Origin: JACRLW01 sp050181465
GTDB lineage: Bacteria > Planctomycetota > UBA1135 > UBA2386
Length of the DNA stretch: 62,470 nt
Direction: 5' to 3'
NCBI GenBank assembly: GCA_050181465.1
Contig: JBFXDD010000028.1
Location: forward strand, 1-62,470
In this document: positions 1 to 8,553 of the stretch, one piece after another
Numbering within the stretch: position 1 is the first letter of the stretch
How the letters are laid out: each line of letters begins with the position of its first letter
Program-made: the position numbers and the translations under genes
Notes under the pieces: generated by a model
Database searches by the model: none
The model's input: the letters and a program-made list of their open reading frames with translations, nothing else
What the model was told of the DNA's origin: nothing

Positions 1-243
1 GACGAATTGATGGAGATCGAGCGCGTCGTCGGCCCGCTGCAGGCGGCCTGCCGTCGAGACTTACCGCCAGACGCATTTCACCCGACTCTCTGCTCCTATC
101 TGGAGGCGGTGGCAGCGCCGATCCCGCAATGGCTGAGTGCCGATCTCCTGCGTCGTTCGATGGCAGCGGTCCGACGGCTCGATGGTGAATGGAGGAAGTT
201 GCCGATCGGGGCCACCATGGAGCTGCGTTTCGTGATCGCCTGA
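1..243 (+). CDS. C-terminal fragment of an unidentified protein
   Basis: The frame is open from the first base of the window and ends at a TGA at 241-243, so this is the last 80 codons of a gene that begins upstream. The visible tail is helical looking (residues around QWLSADLLRRSMAAVRRLDG) and ends in a hydrophobic ELRFVIA strand. An ATG at 10 could also start a very short protein, but the uninterrupted upstream frame makes a truncated gene more likely. I do not recognise the family. About 170 bp without a gene follow before the next start. Confidence 0.45.
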   Translation, partial: DELMEIERVVGPLQAACRRDLPPDAFHPTLCSYLEAVAAPIPQWLSADLLRRSMAAVRRLDGEWRKLPIGATMELRFVIA

Positions 244-413
244 TTCCCCCTCTCGGTGGGTGAATCGCCCGGCTCCGCCAAGATTCGGTAAACGGTGCCC
301 GACTGGGCTGACACCTGCGATCAGCTCGCTAATCTACTTGCCCCCGAACTCGGTCTTGCCGCCGTACGGCGCGAGCGAGCCGGGCCCTGCCTACCAGAAG
401 AAGCCTTACACAC

Positions 414-1445
414 ATGCGCTTTCCCCACCTGATCCTCAGCACTCTGTCACTCACTGCGCTCGCGACCGCCCAAGTCGTCGTCAGCGATTCCTTCAACTAC
501 ACCGGGGCCCTGACGGCCAACGGTTGGACCGCGCACAGCGGTGCCGGCTCGAACCCTGTTCTCGCCAACGGCACGCACGCGAATCTGGTGCACGGCTCAC
601 TCACGCGTGAAGACGTCAACCTCCCGTTTGCGGCATTCACTGCCACGGACACGATCTTCGCGTCGTTCCGCTTCCGCGTTCCCTCCGGCACCCCGGTGAA
701 CCCTGACGGCCAGGGTCTCTACTTCGCGCACTTCAAGGATGCGGCGACCGCGTTCCGTGCTCGCACGGGCGTGCTCAGCCCGGCGGCCGGCGGCGACTTC
801 GGATTGGCGATCCACGCCGACAACGCGGATCTCGGCGCCGGCACGGCTTGGCCGACCGACCTCGTCTTCGACACCTGGTACTCGGTCGTCATCTCCTGGG
901 ATGCGGCGACGGGTCGCAGCGAGCTCTGGCTCGATCCGACTTGCACGACCATGCCGAGCATCACCCACACCGGCACCTTGACCGGCACCCTCATCGCCGG
1001 ATTCGCGCTGCGCCAGTCCGCAGACTACGCCGGTCCGATCGACGTCGACGACGTCGTGGTCGGCCGCTCCTTCGGTGACGTCCTTCCCGGAACCGGCACC
1101 TTCGCCGTGAGCTGCACGAGCTGTCCCGGCCTGACGCAGGTCGCTACCGGAAGCCCGAACATCGGCGGCAACGTCCGCTACGACGTCGCTGGCGCCAACG
1201 CGGTGATGGTCGGTTTCGCGAGCATCTGCACCCCGATCTGCGCGATCGGCTGCAACATGGGCTCGGACTGGACGGTCCTCTCCGGCGGCTCGCAGCTCAA
1301 CCTCTCGATCCCCTGCCTGCCGATTCTGGTGGGCGCGAGCATCTTCACTCAGGGCGTGTCGATCGGGAACGGTGGTTGCCCGGCGAGCGTGTTCGGTGTC
1401 GAGATCGGCACCTCCGACACGATTCAGACGACGATCGGCGGCTGA
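414..1445 (+). CDS. Secreted protein with C-terminal beta module
   Basis: This 343-aa protein starts with a clear Sec signal peptide (hydrophobic LILSTLSLTALATA, cleavage probably after ATAQ). Residues about 20-220 look like a jelly-roll or concanavalin-type fold: the segment starting DSFNYTGALTANGW is a pattern I associate with secreted planctomycete and Bacteroidetes proteins, and the later SVVISWDAATGRSELWLDP resembles a laminin-G/LamG-like strand pair. The last 120 residues are Cys-rich (CTSC, CTPICAIGC) and occupy the place of the C-terminal module carried by the other secreted proteins nearby. The start is supported by the signal peptide and an AGAAG 8-12 bases upstream. No catalytic residues are recognisable. 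It is convergent with the HAF-like gene, with a hairpin between them. Confidence 0.8.
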   Translation: MRFPHLILSTLSLTALATAQVVVSDSFNYTGALTANGWTAHSGAGSNPVLANGTHANLVHGSLTREDVNLPFAAFTATDTIFASFRFRVPSGTPVNPDGQGLYFAHFKDAATAFRARTGVLSPAAGGDFGLAIHADNADLGAGTAWPTDLVFDTWYSVVISWDAATGRSELWLDPTCTTMPSITHTGTLTGTLIAGFALRQSADYAGPIDVDDVVVGRSFGDVLPGTGTFAVSCTSCPGLTQVATGSPNIGGNVRYDVAGANAVMVGFASICTPICAIGCNMGSDWTVLSGGSQLNLSIPCLPILVGASIFTQGVSIGNGGCPASVFGVEIGTSDTIQTTIGG

Positions 1446-1461
1446 GTTCCCCCACGACTCT

Positions 1462-1481
1462 CGGCACCGCGATCGGTGCCG
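1462..1481. terminator. Perfect hairpin between convergent genes
   Basis: CGGCACCG, loop CGAT, then CGGTGCCG: an uninterrupted 8-bp stem lying in the 40-bp gap between two convergent stop codons. It is symmetrical, so it could stop transcription from both sides. There is no T tract, so a classical intrinsic terminator is not certain. Confidence 0.55.
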
Positions 1482-1485
1482 TGAC

Positions 1486-2868
1486 TCATCGCTGCACGTC
1501 GATCCGAACACCGTTGGAGGTCGCGAACACCCCGTTCGCCGCGCCGGTGTCCAACGTGATGAACTGCGCGTACACCGATCCGGCCGGCAGGTTGCTCGGC
1601 AGATTGAACGAGACGCTGGCCTGACCCGTACCACCGGTCGATACGGCAATCGCAAGCCCGCTCGCTGCGTCCGCGAGAAGGTTGCAACCGCCCGGCAGGT
1701 TGACTGCCGCGGGGCTGGCGGCGATCAGGAAGAGTGCGGTCCCGTTCGCGACGCCGCCGCTGCCCAGCAGCACGATTCGATTTCCGGCCGCGGGCATGCC
1801 GTCCGCCGTCGCTTTGGGTTGCCGGCCCGCTCCGCCTGCGCAGCCGTTGCCGTAACTCGCGACGAATCGCGGCTCGAGCAGGAGTGCTCGATTGTTCGGG
1901 CCGAAGCTTCCCCAACAGGCGATGTTGCCGTCGTCGGTGATCCCGCGAACCGTGTAGACGCGCACGGGTTGGCTGCCGAGCACGAGGTCATCCAACTTGC
2001 GGAGTCCGAGACCGTCCACGTGGAGATAGCCGAAGTGGAAGTAGGTCGGAGGGCTGATGCCGCTGCGAACGTATTCGGTCACGACGATCCGCCCGAAGCT
2101 GTCGATTCCGCCGACGTCCCGGAAGTTGCCCACCGGCGCTCGCCCGAGGTTTTCCCAACCGACTCCGTCCGTCCTTCGCATGAGGGCGCCGTTCGACGGA
2201 TCCAGCCCGGCCATCTGACCGAGATCGTTCAGTCGCTCCGGTTGAAAGGGTCCTACCGGCTCGAGTCCGATCCCCGGGGTCAGGCGAAACGGCAGGTCGT
2301 CGACCATGAGGCACAGTTGGCCCGCTTCGTTGATGTCGAAGGCGATCGAGTTCGTCGCATTCGGGGCGACGGTTGTCAGCGGGCCCATCAGGGTTCCGGT
2401 GAAGGCGATCGACCGACCCACACTGGTGCTGCCGATACGGGCATTCACGAGGACGCGCCCGGAGTTCGTGATACCGACACCGAAGCTGGACGACCAACTC
2501 GCTTGATGCAGTAGGCGAACCGCACCGTTGGGAGTCCAGGTGACGGCGCGATTGCCGCCGAGCAGAGTTCCCGAGGAGCCGATGCCGTTGCCGAGGTCGT
2601 CGACGCCGTTCACCTGCGCGAGGCCGTCGCCTGCGGCCTTCTGCAGTGCCCGCATCCCAACGCTTCGACTCCAAACGAAGGGTTCCCATACCGAGTAGCC
2701 GCCGACGTGATCGCCGTTGGGGCTGATGCATTCGGCGCCGACCCCCGCGATCGGGCTCTGTCCGATCGGAACGCCGAGGTCGATCGCCTGGTAGGGGCGG
2801 CCCTGAGCGCTCGATGGACTCGTCATGGCGAGAATCAGGACTCCGAAGACGAGCTTGGATCGGTGCAT
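1486..2868 (-). CDS. Secreted HAF-repeat-like protein
   Basis: A 460-aa exported protein. The start at 2868 is chosen because it is followed directly by a signal peptide (MHRSKLVFGVLILAMTSPSSA); the frame is open ten codons further upstream. The body carries repeats of the HAF type, in which a short motif recurs (AIDLGVPIG, GAECISPNGDHVGGYSVWEPFVW, GVDDLGNGIG, ITNSGRVLV, DINEAGQL), typical of beta-propeller-like extracellular proteins. The final 125 residues form the shared module: YGNGCAGGAG, an LFLIAA strand, a Cys, then QFITLDTGAANGV and SNGVRIDV at the very end. Function unknown; the propeller is likely a binding or scaffold domain. Upstream lies the 535-aa paralogue pair on the same strand, about 110 bp away. 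Confidence 0.75.
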   Translation of the reverse strand: MHRSKLVFGVLILAMTSPSSAQGRPYQAIDLGVPIGQSPIAGVGAECISPNGDHVGGYSVWEPFVWSRSVGMRALQKAAGDGLAQVNGVDDLGNGIGSSGTLLGGNRAVTWTPNGAVRLLHQASWSSSFGVGITNSGRVLVNARIGSTSVGRSIAFTGTLMGPLTTVAPNATNSIAFDINEAGQLCLMVDDLPFRLTPGIGLEPVGPFQPERLNDLGQMAGLDPSNGALMRRTDGVGWENLGRAPVGNFRDVGGIDSFGRIVVTEYVRSGISPPTYFHFGYLHVDGLGLRKLDDLVLGSQPVRVYTVRGITDDGNIACWGSFGPNNRALLLEPRFVASYGNGCAGGAGRQPKATADGMPAAGNRIVLLGSGGVANGTALFLIAASPAAVNLPGGCNLLADAASGLAIAVSTGGTGQASVSFNLPSNLPAGSVYAQFITLDTGAANGVFATSNGVRIDVQR

Positions 2869-2979
2869 TCGACGAGAAGCGCGAACCCCGTGCCGCACTC
2901 GATGAGGCAGCGGCGCTGCTCGCTTCGCGGACGCATCTCGACCGCGAAGCGAACGTCTCGATCCTTCACGCCGGCGAAC

Positions 2980-4587
2980 TCACCGGCAGCCGCCGGCGCC
3001 GCCGTTCCCGATCACGATATGCACGCCGTTGGTGAGGACACCGACGCCGAGCAAGGGTCCACCGCTCTGTAGCATCGCGCTCTGGAACCAGAGGTCGAGT
3101 CCCTCCAGCGCGGGATCACTCGGGACCGGTGTCGGTATCGCCCAGTTGCCGAGAGTTGCCGTGGTGAAGGTTGCGACCGTGAAGGTCGAGTTCGAATCCA
3201 GATACAGCGTGCACTGGTTGCCGAGGTTGATGTTCGCGGATGCGGGCGCGGCCAGGAGCACGCCCGGCGCGCGGAACGGTCCGTTCTGGACCAGCATGCC
3301 GAAGCTCGGGTTCGGGATGGTCGGCCGATTCGGCGAGCCATAGCTCGTCAGGCTCGGGTCGCCGTGCCCGCAGCCGGCACCGATGGGCTCGATGAAGTTG
3401 TAGCCCGGGGTCTGGGTCGAGAGCGCGAGGGTCATGGCGCCGGGGCCTGGTCGCGCATGATCGATCTGAGCGTTACCGGTGATGGGTCCGGCGTTGGCGT
3501 CGAAGGAGAAGCTGTAGACCGAGTTCCATTCGACGGCGTTGTTGGGCGTCGCGAGGAAGGAGATCTCGGTGCTGGTGACCTGCGCGGTCCAATCGGTCTG
3601 CGGATTGCGATCGATGTCGTGGAAGCTGAGGTTGCTGACGGTGACGTTGGGGCACTTGGCGATGCGAAGTGCTGCGGCACCGCGGGTGTTGTCGCGATTG
3701 TGGAGCGCGTAGCTGTAGCGCCAGAGGCCCTGGGCGTTGGGCCCGGTCACCTTCACGCCGAGGTAGAAGCGACCATCGTCCTGGCCGTCGTTGACGGAGC
3801 TGACGCTGGCCCCGCTCCAGTTGGAGAGCAGCGGTCCTTGTCGCGGTGCGGAGACGTCGTTGAACGACCACCCCGGCGCTTGCCCGGTCACGCGCACTTC
3901 GCGCATGACGGTGTTGTTGCCGCGGACGGCTTCGGGCTCGCCGAGGATGACGATGTAGAAGCCGTAGTAGTAGCGCGCCCCGGAGGCGCCGAGATCGGCA
4001 TCGTCGACCTGCACACGGTGCGCGGTGGGCGGCAGGTTGTCGGACATGGTGCGCGACAGGCTTCGCGCGCCGTCGATGTTGCGGGGTGCACCGACGTCGG
4101 GATCGCCGCGGTCGAAGTAGGAGCCGACGGGATTCCAGACGCCGGTCCAAGGGTTGATCTCTTCGGGCGGTCCGAGCCAGAAGCGGTCGGCGTTGAGTCC
4201 GGAGCCGTAGGTGTCGGAGCAGTTGGGTCCGAGCAGACGACTATCGGTGGTATTGCAGGTGGCGCAGGCGTTGGCGTTGATCGACGAGAAGCCGTGTTTG
4301 AGCCAACTCCAGCCGGAGATCTGTTCGAAGCGGCCGTCGATCTCTCGGCAGAGGATCGGGGCGTAGACCGGGTGTCGCGGGTCCATCGGCGCTTTCCAGT
4401 CGATGTCGACGGTGCCGACGTTGCAGACGGTCACGCCGAAGGCGAGTCCGTTGATCGAGCCTTCCCGGCCGTAGTTGGCGATGCCATCGGTGATGGCGAG
4501 CGCGGCGTCGGTCCCGGGGATCTGGTTGGATTGCCCGTTCACGAAGGACGCGAGGGCAGCGATCGCAGCGAAGTGGAGTGGTCTCAT
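2980..4587 (-). CDS. Secreted protein of unknown function, paralogue B
   Basis: A 535-aa protein with a signal peptide (MRPLHFAAIAALASFVNG, cleavage near NGQS). The mature part is Gly/Asn/aromatic rich with several Cys pairs (CNVG, CREID, CATCNTTD, NCSD) and reads like an extracellular beta protein. Residues about 21-390 are encoded by DNA identical to the neighbouring gene at 4653-6260, while the signal peptide and the last 140 residues differ. The tail carries the local C-terminal module (GAGCG, NQCTLYLD, GVLTNGVHIVIG) and ends GNGGAGGCR, an unusual Cys-Arg terminus shared by both copies. I do not recognise an enzyme family. The gene lies 65 bp downstream of its paralogue, so the two are probably co-transcribed. 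Confidence 0.75.
   Translation of the reverse strand: MRPLHFAAIAALASFVNGQSNQIPGTDAALAITDGIANYGREGSINGLAFGVTVCNVGTVDIDWKAPMDPRHPVYAPILCREIDGRFEQISGWSWLKHGFSSINANACATCNTTDSRLLGPNCSDTYGSGLNADRFWLGPPEEINPWTGVWNPVGSYFDRGDPDVGAPRNIDGARSLSRTMSDNLPPTAHRVQVDDADLGASGARYYYGFYIVILGEPEAVRGNNTVMREVRVTGQAPGWSFNDVSAPRQGPLLSNWSGASVSSVNDGQDDGRFYLGVKVTGPNAQGLWRYSYALHNRDNTRGAAALRIAKCPNVTVSNLSFHDIDRNPQTDWTAQVTSTEISFLATPNNAVEWNSVYSFSFDANAGPITGNAQIDHARPGPGAMTLALSTQTPGYNFIEPIGAGCGHGDPSLTSYGSPNRPTIPNPSFGMLVQNGPFRAPGVLLAAPASANINLGNQCTLYLDSNSTFTVATFTTATLGNWAIPTPVPSDPALEGLDLWFQSAMLQSGGPLLGVGVLTNGVHIVIGNGGAGGCR
3416..4527. repeat. 1112-bp identical repeat, copy 1
   Basis: Matches 5089-6200 at a constant offset of 1673 bases in every line I compared by eye, and long alternative-frame translations are also the same. 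The first mismatches are at 3415 (g against c at 5088) and 4528 (g against c at 6201). Outside these points the two genes are clearly different. Confidence 0.9.
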
Positions 4588-4652
4588 CGATTCAGCGCAG
4601 CAAGAGAGGGGGAGCTGCGTACTTCGCAGCTCCCGTTACGAATGGCGAATGC

Positions 4653-6260
4653 TCAGCGGCAGCCGCCGGCGCCGCCGTTCCCGATCACGATCCGAACACC
4701 ATTGGTGAGCACGCCTGCACCGAGGAGCGGGCCGCCGTTCTGGATCAGCGCACTCTGGAACCAGAGTTGCGCACCTTCGAGCGCGGGGTTGTTCGGGACC
4801 GGGGTCTGCAGGACGGCGAATCCGAGCGATGCGGTCGTGAATGCGGCGACCGTGAACGTCGAGTTGGGATCGAGGAAGAGCGTGCATTGGTTGCCCAACG
4901 GCACGTTGCCCGGGGCCGGTGCGGCGAGGAGCACACCGGGAGCCACCGACGGGGCATCCTGCACGAACATTCCGAAGCTCGCGTTCGGAATCGTCGGCCG
5001 ATTCGGGGTTCCGAAGCTTGCGAGGATCGGGTTCGGGGTGCCGCAGCCGTTGCCGATCCGCTCGATGAACGTGTAACCCGGGGTCTGCGTCGAGAGCGCG
5101 AGGGTCATGGCGCCGGGGCCTGGTCGCGCATGATCGATCTGAGCGTTACCGGTGATGGGTCCGGCGTTGGCGTCGAAGGAGAAGCTGTAGACCGAGTTCC
5201 ATTCGACGGCGTTGTTGGGCGTCGCGAGGAAGGAGATCTCGGTGCTGGTGACCTGCGCGGTCCAATCGGTCTGCGGATTGCGATCGATGTCGTGGAAGCT
5301 GAGGTTGCTGACGGTGACGTTGGGGCACTTGGCGATGCGAAGTGCTGCGGCACCGCGGGTGTTGTCGCGATTGTGGAGCGCGTAGCTGTAGCGCCAGAGG
5401 CCCTGGGCGTTGGGCCCGGTCACCTTCACGCCGAGGTAGAAGCGACCATCGTCCTGGCCGTCGTTGACGGAGCTGACGCTGGCCCCGCTCCAGTTGGAGA
5501 GCAGCGGTCCTTGTCGCGGTGCGGAGACGTCGTTGAACGACCACCCCGGCGCTTGCCCGGTCACGCGCACTTCGCGCATGACGGTGTTGTTGCCGCGGAC
5601 GGCTTCGGGCTCGCCGAGGATGACGATGTAGAAGCCGTAGTAGTAGCGCGCCCCGGAGGCGCCGAGATCGGCATCGTCGACCTGCACACGGTGCGCGGTG
5701 GGCGGCAGGTTGTCGGACATGGTGCGCGACAGGCTTCGCGCGCCGTCGATGTTGCGGGGTGCACCGACGTCGGGATCGCCGCGGTCGAAGTAGGAGCCGA
5801 CGGGATTCCAGACGCCGGTCCAAGGGTTGATCTCTTCGGGCGGTCCGAGCCAGAAGCGGTCGGCGTTGAGTCCGGAGCCGTAGGTGTCGGAGCAGTTGGG
5901 TCCGAGCAGACGACTATCGGTGGTATTGCAGGTGGCGCAGGCGTTGGCGTTGATCGACGAGAAGCCGTGTTTGAGCCAACTCCAGCCGGAGATCTGTTCG
6001 AAGCGGCCGTCGATCTCTCGGCAGAGGATCGGGGCGTAGACCGGGTGTCGCGGGTCCATCGGCGCTTTCCAGTCGATGTCGACGGTGCCGACGTTGCAGA
6101 CGGTCACGCCGAAGGCGAGTCCGTTGATCGAGCCTTCCCGGCCGTAGTTGGCGATGCCATCGGTGATGGCGAGCGCGGCGTCGGTCCCGGGGATCTGGTT
6201 CGATTGCGAGAGCGCCGACGAGGTCAGGGCGACGAGCGCCACAGCAGTGAGATTCTTCAT
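4653..6260 (-). CDS. Secreted protein of unknown function, paralogue A
   Basis: A 535-aa exported protein with its own signal peptide (MKNLTAVALVALTSSALS) followed by the same mature sequence as paralogue B up to about residue 390 (from SNQIPGTDAAL to ALSTQTPGY). After that point it diverges: GNGCGTPNP here against GAGCGHGDP there, with scattered substitutions to the shared ending GGAGGCR. The alternation of an identical core and diverged ends is what gene conversion between tandem copies leaves. The function is not recognised. It lies first of the two in transcription order; about 76 bp upstream is the end of the beta-propeller gene on the same strand, so a three- or four-gene secreted-protein operon is plausible. 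Confidence 0.75.
   Translation of the reverse strand: MKNLTAVALVALTSSALSQSNQIPGTDAALAITDGIANYGREGSINGLAFGVTVCNVGTVDIDWKAPMDPRHPVYAPILCREIDGRFEQISGWSWLKHGFSSINANACATCNTTDSRLLGPNCSDTYGSGLNADRFWLGPPEEINPWTGVWNPVGSYFDRGDPDVGAPRNIDGARSLSRTMSDNLPPTAHRVQVDDADLGASGARYYYGFYIVILGEPEAVRGNNTVMREVRVTGQAPGWSFNDVSAPRQGPLLSNWSGASVSSVNDGQDDGRFYLGVKVTGPNAQGLWRYSYALHNRDNTRGAAALRIAKCPNVTVSNLSFHDIDRNPQTDWTAQVTSTEISFLATPNNAVEWNSVYSFSFDANAGPITGNAQIDHARPGPGAMTLALSTQTPGYTFIERIGNGCGTPNPILASFGTPNRPTIPNASFGMFVQDAPSVAPGVLLAAPAPGNVPLGNQCTLFLDPNSTFTVAAFTTASLGFAVLQTPVPNNPALEGAQLWFQSALIQNGGPLLGAGVLTNGVRIVIGNGGAGGCR
5089..6200. repeat. 1112-bp identical repeat, copy 2
   Basis: Partner of 3416-4527, in direct orientation. It covers the mature N-terminal and middle parts of both paralogues but neither signal peptide nor C-terminal module. 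Confidence 0.9.
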
Positions 6261-6336
6261 GATGTCGTGGAGGAGCGTGTTCGACTTCGTCGCGCCATGA
6301 CGTGGCGCGACACGCGAAGCTCACGCAAAGGAGTGT

Positions 6337-7878
6337 TCAGGGATAGGTGATGGCCACCGCGTTGGAGAGGGCGATCCCACTCGCATTGCCGGCATCGATG
6401 ACGGCCCACTGCGAGAACAGCGTGCCGGATGGCAAGCCACCCGGGATGGTGAAGGTCGCTTCCCCGGCGGCGTTGGTGCTGAACACCAATGAGAAGTCGA
6501 TGGGGAAAGGAACCACCGTGCCGAACGGCGCGATGTTCGTCGGGTTGTTCTGCGAACTGAACAGAACTGCGGCTGGCGCGTTCGGTGCCGCGCTGCGGAG
6601 CCAGCACTCCGCGGAGTTCCCCGCGCTCAGGAGGCCGCACACTTCGTAGCGTGGAACCAGTCCATTTCCGCCGGCGGTGCCGAAGCCCAGGTCGCGAGCA
6701 GGAGAACCTCCACGGGGTACGACCTTCCACACCGTGCCGCTCGCGCTCACGATGAGGAGCTCGCCGTCCCAGTCTTCACCGAACGAAGTGATCGAGGTGA
6801 TGCTCGCCCCGGTCGGCGCGAGCTCCGCGGTGCGATTGACCACCTGCGTCACCGCGCTGCCGTTGAATCGCAGCGACCAGATGGTGTTGCTGCAGTAGTC
6901 GGCGCAGAAGTACCAGCCGTCGAGATCGGGGATCGCGCAGCCGCGGTAGCGATAACCACCGGTGATCGAGCAGCCGGAGCCGTGTCCGTAGGTCCATACC
7001 GGCAGTTCGAGGAGTGGGCTGTTGCACGGGGGGAAGGTGCCCGTGCAGGCGGCGGTGCTGAAGCACACGCTGCCCTCCATGATCTTCCAGCCGTAGTTCT
7101 CGCCGCCGGTGCTCGAGGCGGGGGTGAAGTGGACCTCTTCCCAAGCATTCTGTCCGACGTCGGCGATCCAGAGGTCACCGGTCTGCCGATCGAACGACCA
7201 ACGCCATGGATTACGCAGGCCGAGCGCCCAGATCTCCGGCAGGTAGGCGGTGTTGCCGACGAAGGGATTGGTGGGGGGAATCCGCGAGGTCGGGTTGTCG
7301 ACGTCGAGCCGCAACATCTTCCCCAGGGCACTGGTCGTGCGCTGGGCGAAGCAGGATGGATCGCCGCCGGAGCCGCCGTCACCGAGGCCGTAGTACAGGT
7401 AGCCGTCCGGCCCGAACTGGATCCCGCCGCCGTTGTGGTTCGAGAACGGTTGGGCCACGGGGCCGTACATCACCAAGCCGCTGTTGACGTCCGCGGTGTC
7501 CTCCGTCGTCCGCTGGAAGCGCTCGACGATCGATGCACCGTCGCCGGCTCGCGTGTAGCTCACATAGAAGAAGCCGTTCTGCTGGTAGTTCGGGTGAAAC
7601 GCCAGCCCGAGCAGTCCGCGTTCACCGCCGCTGCGAATCCGCGTCAGGATGTTGAGGAAGGGAGTCGCGTTGATGACTCCGTTGCGAACGATCCGGATAC
7701 GGCCGGTCGCCTGTTCGGTCACGAAGATCCGTTCGCGATCCCCGGGAGCAGCCGTCGCGTAGGTGGGAGCGCTGAAACCGCTGGCCACCCGCACGGTGGT
7801 GAGTTGGGTTTGGGCCGAGAGCTCGGCGGAGCCGAGGAGCAGCGGGAGGACGAAGACGGAAGAGAGTCGTCTCTGCAT
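6337..7878 (-). CDS. Secreted PQQ-dependent sugar dehydrogenase-type beta-propeller
   Basis: A 513-aa protein of the glucose/sorbosone dehydrogenase (GSDH) superfamily. I place the start at 7878 (MQRRLSSVFVLPLLLGSAEL), because a signal peptide follows, although the frame continues 43 codons upstream. Family signatures are plain: RGLLGLAFHPNY, HNGGGIQFGPDGYLY, GDGGSGGDP, LRLDVDN, ALGLRNPWRWSFD, DVGQNAWEEV, and a paired-Cys loop CFSTAACTGTFPPC typical of the eukaryote-like (HHIP/Aldose sugar dehydrogenase) branch. Known members bind PQQ in the centre of a six-bladed propeller and oxidise sugars in the periplasm. The last 120 residues are the local C-terminal module (TLFSQWAVIDAGN, SNAVAITYP). 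Substrate and actual PQQ use cannot be read from sequence. Confidence 0.85.
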   Translation of the reverse strand: MQRRLSSVFVLPLLLGSAELSAQTQLTTVRVASGFSAPTYATAAPGDRERIFVTEQATGRIRIVRNGVINATPFLNILTRIRSGGERGLLGLAFHPNYQQNGFFYVSYTRAGDGASIVERFQRTTEDTADVNSGLVMYGPVAQPFSNHNGGGIQFGPDGYLYYGLGDGGSGGDPSCFAQRTTSALGKMLRLDVDNPTSRIPPTNPFVGNTAYLPEIWALGLRNPWRWSFDRQTGDLWIADVGQNAWEEVHFTPASSTGGENYGWKIMEGSVCFSTAACTGTFPPCNSPLLELPVWTYGHGSGCSITGGYRYRGCAIPDLDGWYFCADYCSNTIWSLRFNGSAVTQVVNRTAELAPTGASITSITSFGEDWDGELLIVSASGTVWKVVPRGGSPARDLGFGTAGGNGLVPRYEVCGLLSAGNSAECWLRSAAPNAPAAVLFSSQNNPTNIAPFGTVVPFPIDFSLVFSTNAAGEATFTIPGGLPSGTLFSQWAVIDAGNASGIALSNAVAITYP

Positions 7879-8065
7879 GGCTTGGTGGAGTTCGGGCAGG
7901 TGGCGGGCGGGCCAAGTCTCCCCTAAGCCGCCGTGGATGGGGAGGGGTGTTCCGAAACCGAAGTCATTGCGGTGGACCGCTATTCGGATTGGAATTGGGT
8001 CTACCATGCCTCGCTCGCAGTTGCTGGTGATCGGTCACGTCCGCTCGAGGTGAGGCGCGCGGCGG

Positions 8066-8315
8066 TCAGGAATCGACGATCCCGACCGCTTTGCAGAGTG
8101 CGATCCTTCTGTGGTTGCCGTCGTCGACCACGGCCCATTGCGAGAACGGCATGGTTCCTGGCGGTCCGGCCGGGAGTCGTGATGAAGGCGTGGTCTCCGG
8201 TGTCGCTGGTGACCGCGAGCCAAGAATCGATCTGAACGAGTTCGAGCGATCCGAACGGCAGGACGTCGCGCCGGTTGGTCCGTGCGATAGGGGGCACTGA
8301 CGTCGTTGCGCTCAC
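8066..8315 (-). pseudogene. Frameshifted remnant of a C-terminal module
   Basis: Two adjacent reading frames on the minus strand reconstruct the end of a protein like the one at 6337-7878. The first gives ARTNRRDVLPFGSLELVQ and GDHAFITTPG; after a single frameshift near 8150-8180 the second gives GTMPFSQWAVVDDGN and IALCKAVGIVDS, ending at a TGA at 8066-8068. The intact neighbour has APFGTVVPF, TFTIPGGLPSGTLFSQWAVIDAGN and IALSNAVAITYP in the same places. No propeller or signal peptide is left upstream; 8316-8553 shows nothing I can support as a gene, though one minus-strand frame stays open there. I read it as the decayed 3' end of a duplicated gene. Confidence 0.7.
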
Positions 8316-8553
8316 GTCGGTGCATCGACTTCAGAACTGCGCGATGCAGTGAGTGTTCGTCATCGGGACGACCGCGCCGGCTCCTTCCATCACGATCCCT
8401 GCGGCCCGTGCGGCAAGTGCATCGATCGGGGTGGCCACTGCTGCCGCCGGAGTGACGACACGACGGCAGCGAGTCCGGCCTCCGGTGTCCCGGTCCCCGA
8501 ATCCTTCGTGTATCGGCGCCGCCGCCTTGGCCGACCGATCGCGAAGTCCTTAG

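Noticed and set aside
48..314. Short minus-strand frame overlapping the first partial gene
   Set aside because: The plus frame is open from the window edge and ends normally; the minus frame has no ribosome site or protein-like pattern.
3364..6350. Two long plus-strand frames of 570 and 590 codons opposite the duplicated secreted genes
   Set aside because: Both are Val/Gly/Asp/Arg-rich mirror frames; they are alike only because the underlying DNA is repeated.
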